Assembly (NCBI GenBank): GCA_003550325.1
Contig: QKWP01000626.1
Coordinates: 146,613-210,612 of the forward strand
Direction of reading: 5' to 3'
DNA from: Gigaspora rosea
Lineage: Eukaryota > Glomeromycota > Glomeromycetes > Diversisporales > Gigasporaceae
Length of the DNA: 64,000 bases
Position 1 is the first letter of the stretch. Each line of letters starts with the position of its first letter. Shown piece after piece: positions 57,411 to 64,000 of the stretch. Made by a program: the position numbers and the translations under genes. Under the pieces are notes generated by a model. It saw only the letters and a program-made list of their open reading frames with translations, was not told where the DNA came from and did not search any database.

Positions 57411-58406
57411 GATTTACTTTAGCAGTTGTACTAATACTATTACAAAACATCCAAAGATACTATTCTTTTTGGAGATTATTTTAAATAGTTTGTTTATAGC
57501 AATATTTAATAGTTAGTATGTGCTAGTTAAGTCAGCTAGTATTATTACCAAATCAATCCTATTATTTTAAAACTTTATTTTGACAAATAATTCCAAATGT
57601 TCAAAATCAAAATTTTTCTGCACTTTTGCTTTGCAATACCTATTTTTTAAAAAAAAAACTTAAAAATTGCTTAATTAATAGTTTGGATTTGCTGATTTGT
57701 ATAGATTTAGACATTTTCAAAAACTCATAAAAAATTCAAAAAATTTTGACCCAAATTTTTTTTATAAAAAAATTTAAAAATATTCAAAAATTGGTTAGCA
57801 GTATTTTTTTTATATTAATAATAAAATTATTAAGAAAAAATTTTTTAATAACCTCAATTTTTTGTATAACCTTGACTGTAGTACATTCCCATCTGTATTT
57901 TTTATTATAAATTACCAGTAATTTTTAAATTGTGACTTAGCACAAAAATTTTACTAAAAAAGAAAACTTTTTAGAAAAAATCATATAAAATCAAAAATTA
58001 GACTTAAAGTTATCAAACTTTTTATATATAATGACCATATCTAACAAATTATAAAGAGTTATTTAAAATCATAATTAATTATCTAAATTATTAGATATTG
58101 TAGCTAAAAAGCTGTCTAAATCTAGTACAAAGTACTAAATTTAGTACAGGTAAATCCAAACCATTAAAAATGGAAACATTATTTATTTTATCTGAAATCA
58201 GATACAAATCATTAATTTTGAATCCAAATTGTATACATGTTACTCTAGTTATATTGACATTTTTGAGTCATTAGTAAAAAAATTCAAAATATTGATCAGT
58301 AAGTTATACCAGCGTTTTATATTAAAATTTTTTTAAAAAAAAGTTAGTATAGAAAGATTATACTATAGTCTTGCTATATCCAGATGTCGTATAACTAGAG
58401 TGACCT
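57411..58406. other. AT-rich DNA, no gene seen
   Basis: No frame or repeat recognised. Confidence 0.35.
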
Positions 58407-58577
58407 TATAGTTTAACCCTCTATAGTCACAGCATTGGGATACAAAAAGCTGTGTTTATAAAGAAGTGTGACTTATATAGAGGTATTTTTATATTTATAG
58501 ATAGTTGGTAAAAATAAATTAGTAATTATATTAATTTGTGACTATAGAGAAGGTAATTATAAGGAGGTTTGACTGTA
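58407..58577. mobile_element. Probable Tc1/mariner-like MITE
   Basis: The right end AAGGAGGTTTGACTG-TA is the inverse of the CAGTCAAACCTCC TIR seen at 8140. The left end TA-TAGTTTAACCCTCTATAGTC is a more diverged match. Boundaries at the left are approximate. Confidence 0.5.
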
Positions 58578-58579
58578 GT

Positions 58580-59130
58580 TATGTACAAATAAAGACTGTA
58601 AAGAGTGAAACGTATAATATTTATTAATATAACCCAAATATAATAAGGCAGCACACCTCTAATATTCACTACTATAATTACTAACTACAAGCACTATAAA
58701 AATCTAAATTTAAATATGAAACCCAAATACATGTATTATTAAAGTTTGAAAAGACTATAAAAAGGCTTAAAACAACTAATTTATTTAAATAATATTGATC
58801 TATTATGTTTGTTATTTATCCTTTCAATTGATTTACAATAATGTTCTTTTGTGGTTGACCAACCAAACAATAGCATCATAAAATTTAATTGGAGTATAAG
58901 TTATATTTAGTGATCTAAATCTTGGGACTTTAAAAAAGCACATTTTACAAATTAGCACATATGTTTAATAATCTAAACACTAATAAAGTAAATATTGCTT
59001 AATGATAAATTCAATATAATACTTACATCAATAACTTCAATAATTAGGAAGTTCAACGGATTCAATAGGTCTGCTTGCTAAACATAAAATTTAAAATTAA
59101 TTTAAGCAAAATCATACATAGAATCTTTTT
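58580..59130. other. AT-rich DNA, no gene seen
   Basis: Nothing recognised. Confidence 0.35.
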
Positions 59131-59134
59131 CAAC

Positions 59135-60044
59135 CCTATGAAAGAGTGGTCCGTGAAGGCACGTGTTTCTACGGAGAGACACGGTCAAGTGTGGAACGGG
59201 CGGAGGTCTGGGTTTGTACGTCTGTGATCCGTGTTGGCACGTTGAATTGGTCCGAATTGGACTGTTTACCGGACATTTTGGTCCATAAATGGACCGGGTT
59301 TTGCTACATTTACTAAACCAAAACTTACGGGTTTTGGCATGGGTAATTACACGTAAAGTAACGAAATAAAACGTGCTCATATGTACCACCCAATGTACAT
59401 GTCAATACCGTAAAACGTAATATACGTGCCATTCTGTCACGTTTTGGTTCGTGTTTCATGTCTTTACGTGCCACATGACACGTTGGGGTGCGCGGTATAC
59501 TATGTAAATCAAAACTATATGTGGTCATATAATAAAATTTATTAATGAATTTTTAAAACAGATGTACAGCCCCAATGTTTGATAGTTTTTGGATAAACCT
59601 TCGCAAAGACAAATATTACGTCCCTACAAACAAAGTTATAGAGCCTTTTTTTTAAAAACGAAACTAAATTTGCCCTTTATTTTTTTAAGAAAAAAAAACA
59701 CGTAGCATATTACAGACCCCTTCTTTTTGTTACTTTTTTTAAAAAAAAACACGTAGCATATTACAGTTTTTTCATGTTTAAATAAATGAAATGATTCTAT
59801 TGCCTTGTTTATAGAGATGTAATACTAGTCTTTGCGAAAATTTATTCAAAATTATCCAACCGTTAGGGCTGAACATCTATCTAAATCTATTTAAAATTTG
59901 AATCAAAAAATTTATTATTAAATTTTATTATATGACCACATATAGTTTTGATTTACATAGTATACCGCGCATCCCAATGACACGTGCCTATCCAGACAAC
60001 CCCATGCCAACCCATACCAACACCCAGACCACTTTTCTTATAGG
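59135..60044. mobile_element. ~910-bp foldback element with ACGTG words; supplies kinase 3' end
   Basis: The outer ends CCTATGAAAGAGTGGTC and GACCACTTTTCTTATAGG are inverted copies. A much longer inner pair, TGCGCGGTATACTATGTAAA...GTGGTCATATAATAAAATTT (about 59489-59550), is repeated in inverse at about 59920-59985 without visible change over ~60 bp. A further inner pair runs to TCGCAAAGAC. The left side (59150-59480) is GC-richer and made of GGCACGTG, ACGTGCC and CGTGTTT words. The loop contains a direct repeat, AACACGTAGCATATTACAG. The right arm contains the last ~30 codons and the stop codon of the kinase gene. Confidence 0.85.
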
Positions 60045-61227
60045 ACAAATAGGTACCTTTAATTGTATTCAATATTTTTTGTGTATTAATTATTTTACTA
60101 GTGTATATAAAATCCGAATGTTTTGGTAAATCAATTGGAAAATTTTCAGCTATTTTATCAGCATCTAGGAATTGCTTTTTAATTTCATTATTATCTGAAT
60201 TCTCCATGTTTTTAATCCATTTTTGCAGTTCATCACAAACTTGCCAAGTATATGGACGTTTTTTTGGATCAGAATCCATGCATTGTTTAGCCAATTTAAT
60301 ATAGCATTCTGGAGTTGCTGGTGCAAACTCTGGTCGTAATCCAATGCAAATTTTTACAGCAAGTTCTTCATTAAATTGATAACCATCAAAGGGTCTCTGG
60401 CCAGTTGACATCTCTGACATAATGACTCCAAAGCCATAAATATCAGCTTTTATTGTAAACTCCTGACCTGATAAAACCTCTGGCGCGACATAAGACATGA
60501 CACCATAAATGCAACCCTCTGGATCATTTTCATTAGATTTTTTAGACAATCCCATATCTGAGATGTAAGATTTCGTATTTTGGCTAATTCCTTTATGTTG
60601 CAAAATATTACCGCTGTGAAAATCTGCATGAATATAACCTGTATCATGAATTTGACGTAAATCCTCTGAAATATCCAGTAGTAGTTTTAATTTGGCTTGC
60701 CAGCTAAGGTCACGAAAATTTGTTCTTAAAAACTTATAAAGATTTCCACTGTTAGCATATTGGAACACTATCATATATTCATTCGTTTCTGTATTTTGGG
60801 TTAACCCATAGATTTTGAGCTTACTACCAGTTAATATGCATTTCATATGATTTTTGAACTTAACGAATTTATATAAAAATGAATTAATACAACTATATGT
60901 TTAATAAAAATAACAAATTTAACTTACTTCTTTCAACGAAGAATCTGATAGGGTCTTGAGTGCAACGGCGCTAGATGGCTCACGAGATCTTACATAGTAA
61001 TGGATGTCTGTTTTCTCAATTTTTCGTATGCCATCTAACCAAGCTGCAGAGTATACACAGCCAAATCCGCCTTGACCAATTTTATCAGTGATGATTAATT
61101 TATCGAATGGAATCCATTCAATAGCATTCTCATATCTAGTAGTTCTAAGTTGAAACTCTTTTAAACAACAGTCAACATCCTTATTTCCACATGTCCACTT
61201 TTGAATCATTATTTCAGGATCACACAT
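59953..61227 (-). CDS. TKL-type protein kinase, two exons
   Basis: Exon 1 is 61227-60928 and exon 2 is 60858-59953, giving about 401 residues from the first in-frame ATG. Motifs: Gly loop GQGGFG (51-56), ATP-binding Lys in VALKTL (91), YIHADFHSGNIL with catalytic Asp at about 179, DMG in place of DFG (about 201), YVAPEVL, DIYGFGVIMSEM and the RP Arg in KKRPY. All key residues are present, so activity is plausible. It transfers phosphate to Ser/Thr or Tyr in the cytoplasm; substrates are unknown. The open frame extends upstream to about 61291 with CKHCDKYNTHESWCSMC, a zinc-ribbon-like motif typical of this family, preceded by a stop, so an upstream exon is probably missing or lies beyond the adjacent transposon. 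The C-terminal ~30 residues come from the foldback element. Confidence 0.85.
60859..60927 (-). other. 69-bp intron of the kinase gene
   Basis: The donor GTAAGT (reverse of ACTTAC at 60922-60927) follows GAA, and the acceptor TTAAG precedes TTCAAAAATCATATG. Splicing joins LKE to FKNHMKC, restoring the continuous kinase sequence. A branch-like TTAAT is present. Both the length and the AT-rich content are normal for fungi. Confidence 0.85.
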
Positions 61228-61612
61228 ACTGCACCAAGATTCATGCGTGTTATATTTATCACAATGTTTACAGTTTCCATATTTTGAATTCCTTTTTTGT
61301 TATATAATATTATATTATTTATTTTTACATATTTAAATAATACAGTCGCACTCCCATATAGTCACCTCCTTCAAGTCACATTTTCTATTTATTTACCTAA
61401 AAATTTGGTCCCAATTATATTTATATTAAATTTTTTTCTATAATTTCACAATTTCTATATAGGCACTATCACCAAATTTTACAAATATAAATTATTTATT
61501 TCTATAAAAGCACAATTTCTGTAAAATCACAATTCTAAATTTTAAGTAATAACAATTATCTATATATCACATTTTTAATAGCTAATAAACTAACAATATA
61601 GCAAAAAATTTG

Positions 61613-62503
61613 TAAGATTTAATCAAGCTTCAACGTCGATTTTCTCAATAACCTATAATTCAGATAGGCTCAAATTTTTAATATAGATAGTAGCAATATT
61701 TCTCTATAATATGGGATGAAGTCAATAGAAAACAGGCAAATTGTTTTTAATAACTATTTTTTGAATTTGAAGTAAAAATCTTAGTAATTGTAAAACCAAA
61801 ATTAATAAATTTTTTTTATTAAATTTATATAACTATATAAATTTAGAATAAAAAAAGTTTTATTAGATTTGGTTTGATAATTGTTGAGATATTTGATCTA
61901 AAATCTAAAAAACTTTTACTTAGAAAATATTTGCCAGTTTTCTATTGACCTCCTCGTATATTAAAATTTCAGCTAAATTGGATCGTTTGCACACGATCGT
62001 CAATTTATTTTTTTAAAAAAATTGATTATCGTATACAAGCAATAACTCAAGAACTAGCAATCGAATTTGGATGCAATTTTAATGTACAGTATTATAGAAA
62101 AATATCGCTACTAAATTAAAAATTTGAGTCTATTTGAATTATTGGTTATTGAGAAAATCGATACGAAATTTTGAATAAACAAAAATTGGCATCAATTTTC
62201 TTAATAACCAATGATTAAAATAGGCTTGAATTTTTATCATGGATAATATCGATATTCCTTTATAATATGTTAAAATTTCAGCTAAATTTGATTGTAAGTT
62301 CTTGAGATTTTGTTGTATACGATAATCAATTTTTTTAAAAAATTGACAATCGTGTACAAGCGATTTCTCAAGAACTATCGATCCAATTTAGCTGAAATTT
62401 GATATATTATAGAGGAATATGGATATTATCTATGATAAAAATTTGAGCCTATTTAATTATTGGTTATTGAGAAAATCGATGTTGAAGTTTGATTAAATCT
62501 TAT
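61613..62503. repeat. Nested ~890-bp inverted repeat
   Basis: TAAGATTTAATCAAGCTTCA...CGATTTTCTCAATAACC at the left is inverted at the right as GGTTATTGAGAAAATCGAT...TTGATTAAATCTTA. The middle contains two more inverted pairs, each around a TTTTTTAAAAAA centre (about 62015 and 62337), flanked by GTATACGATAATCAAT-like arms. The motif ATTATTGGTTATTGAGAAAA occurs in both orientations, so there are two head-to-head units. Confidence 0.8.
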
Positions 62504-62540
62504 GAATTTTATATTCACTATAATTTATTTTTTATATATA

Positions 62541-62901
62541 AGGCCTCGCAAAGTTAATTTTTCGTTTTGCATTACCCGCCGTCCCATTTTTTCAATTATT
62601 TCAATTTTTATTTTTAGACCCAATTGTGCCAAATGTTCTATTTTTGACATCTATTTTTTCACACTCTTTTCATCTGGTGTCACCCGATAGAGACCTTAAT
62701 TTCCCGTAATTGTCCGATAGGACAGACAGGAAAAATATGACTGCCGGCCCAATTTTTTGATTCCATGTTGTGCAAAGTGAAAAATTAACCTTGCATAACC
62801 TTAAATGTGAACACTATTCTATTTGAGTAAAAAAAAACGTCTGTCCGTCCAGAATTTTGATATCCATGTAATGCAAAATGAAAAATCAACTTTGCGTGTC
62901 C
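62541..62901. mobile_element. Nested TIR element, AGG..CGCAAAGTTAATTTTTC
   Basis: The left end AGGCCTCGCAAAGTTAATTT pairs with the right end AAATCAACTTTGCGTGTCCT. A third, inner copy (GTGAAAAATTAACCTTGCAT at about 62777) suggests a deleted second element. The interior has GTCCGTCC / GACAGACAGG words. The 62-codon frame here is not considered real. Confidence 0.7.
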
Positions 62902-63107
62902 TAAGTGATTTTATAGAAACAAATTATATAGTCACCTATCTATATAATCACCTAATTTCTGGGTCTTAAAAGTGCGATTATATGGGAGTGCGACTGTATT
63001 TAATTTCAACAAATAATTTATACTTACCGGCTAAATAGTTATTATTTAATAAATAAATAGTTACTAATTTTAAACTAGATCAGATTCAATATGTGTATTT
63101 TTATACT

Positions 63108-63577
63108 CACTTTCTAAATTAATGTGAATAAAAAACAATTAAGTAGTAAATAAACATGAACTTGAATAACTTATTTTAATTACTTAGTAATAGAGGGTTT
63201 CATAATTAATCCGATTTCAGACAAAACAAGTGACATCATTTACTGGTAAATATGTGTCAAAAAACTAATTTTATGTGTGTCTATTTACTCACTGTGTCGA
63301 ATTTTAAAATAGAAGTAAGTATTTTAAACTCCCACTTATTCTCAAAATATACAGCACCCGCTAAAATAAGCACCCCTGGACTACATTAAGTCATTTTTGG
63401 CCCGAATTATGAAAGCCTTGGCCCGCATTATGTGTAAAAAAAGGGTGCTGATTTTTGGAGGAATACGGTATTAATTATGAAACCCTTATTACATAATTGA
63501 GCTTTATACTCGCAAACTAATTTATGCGAATAAAAAGAAATTAAATAGTAAATAAACATGAACTTGAATAGCTTAGG
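63108..63577. repeat. ~70-bp direct repeats enclosing a TIR element
   Basis: GTAAATAAACATGAACTTGAATA occurs within a ~70-bp block at both 63108-63172 and 63502-63577 (about 85 per cent alike by eye). Between them GGGTTTCATAATTAAT (63194) and ATTAATTATGAAACCC (to about 63486) are inverted copies, so a TIR element appears to sit inside a local duplication. The words GGCCCGAATTATGAAAGCC / GGCCCGCATTATG occur at 63400-63440. No gene. Confidence 0.65.
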
Positions 63578-63639
63578 CCACTCCAATTTAATTCTTTGTT
63601 TAACATTACAAGGTCAAAATTTTTTAGGGGGGGGACTTA

Positions 63640-63735
63640 AACAACAAATGATTAGGTCCGGTTTGGGTCCGGCCAGGATCGGAATAGGTCCGGTTCAGGT
63701 CCGGTCCAGGATCGGACCAGACTCAACCTCTAAAT
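63640..63735. repeat. GGTCCGG word array
   Basis: At least six copies of GTCCGG(T/C) with GGATCGG between them. Same type as 11870-12010 and 1370-1410. It precedes a palindromic-family copy exactly as at the window start. The 83-codon frame crossing it is repeat-derived. Confidence 0.75.
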
Positions 63736-63775
63736 TTTATACAGACTGGTCTGAGTCTGAATATACTTATATTTA

Positions 63776-64000
63776 TTTTTTGGTGCTGACAAGTTTACTT
63801 AGTGCATGACGTTAGAATTAATTAGTAAAATTTTATGAATCATAGGATTTTATATAATTTTATTAATAAAATTTTATAAAATCTTATAATACACAAATTT
63901 TCATTAATTAATTCTAACTTTATGCACTAAGTAAACATATTCAGCACCTAAAAATGCATCAAATCGGCAGAGTTATTTTTATTTTACTTAAAATTTGGAG
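63776..64000. repeat. Palindromic-family copy, cut by the window end
   Basis: TTTTTTGGTGCTGACAAGTT...TTAGTAAAATTTT...TTTTATTAATAAAATT...ACTTTATGCACTAAGTAAAC...TTCAGCACC reproduces the central palindrome of the 327-bp unit at 134-1225, with divergence. Continues past 64000. Confidence 0.8.

Larger units (their letters stand above)
61341..62998. mobile_element. 1.65-kb TIR element at TA, composite
   Basis: The element (61343-62996) begins CAGTCGCACTCCCATATAGT and ends with the inverse (TATATGGGAGTGCGACTG), flanked by TA on each side. No transposase frame. It contains a ~890-bp nested foldback (61613-62503) and a further nested TIR element (62541-62901). It starts about 50 bp from the first recognisable kinase codons and may have displaced the gene's 5' exon. 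Confidence 0.85.

Overview
This 64 kb window is very AT-rich eukaryotic nuclear DNA, most likely from an arbuscular mycorrhizal fungus (Glomeromycotina, Rhizophagus-like). The support is a pair of Sel1-repeat (SLR) genes, a TKL-type kinase gene with the catalytic signature YIHADFHSGNIL and a short intron, and dense non-autonomous transposons with LINE, SINE and Ty3/Gypsy remnants. The organism is inferred from these family features and was not checked against any database.

Only three host-type loci are convincing: an intact single-exon SLR gene (13076-14038), its frameshifted paralogue 9 kb away in the same orientation (22224-23286), and a two-exon protein kinase on the minus strand (59953-61227). 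The kinase has transposons abutting its 5' end and supplying its 3' end. Two low-confidence degraded coding stretches lie at 5.6-6.6 kb.

The rest is transposon. A complete LINE copy (26127-33757) is bounded by a target-site duplication and a poly(A) tail. It encodes ORF1 and an endonuclease, reverse transcriptase, RNase H and zinc-finger ORF2, broken by many in-frame stops but no frameshift. A decayed Ty3/Gypsy gag-protease region on the minus strand (about 36.5-41.3 kb) is split by later insertions. Two tRNA- or A-tail-type SINEs with target-site duplications lie at 56.2-57.4 kb, and a truncated copy of one lies at 35.6 kb. More than twenty MITE or foldback elements are present. Several have exact or near-exact 8-bp duplications (hAT-like), others sit at TTAA (piggyBac-like) or TA (Tc1/mariner-like).

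Layout: 0-1.6 kb, 327-bp tandem palindromes flanked by TGAACC arrays; 1.6-13 kb, AT-rich DNA with MITEs and minisatellites; 13-23.3 kb, SLR genes and MITEs in more complex DNA, with a GC-rich 0.6 kb segment at 21.4-22.0 kb; 23.4-26 kb, MITEs; 26.1-33.8 kb, the LINE; 34-42.3 kb, a nest of MITEs, SINE, Gypsy remnant, a long poly(A) and a C-rich minisatellite; 42-51 kb, MITEs, including one inserted in another with both duplications readable; 51-52.7 kb, T-rich tandem arrays; 53-58.6 kb, MITEs and SINEs; 59.1-63 kb, the kinase and its two flanking foldback elements; 63-64 kb, further repeats.

The most striking pattern is that many unrelated-looking small elements have ends built from arrays of one short, self-complementary word (for example GGACTTATAAGTCC, TGCACATGTGCA, GTCCGGGAC, GGTTCATGAACC). 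In at least one family the same core carries different end arrays in different copies.
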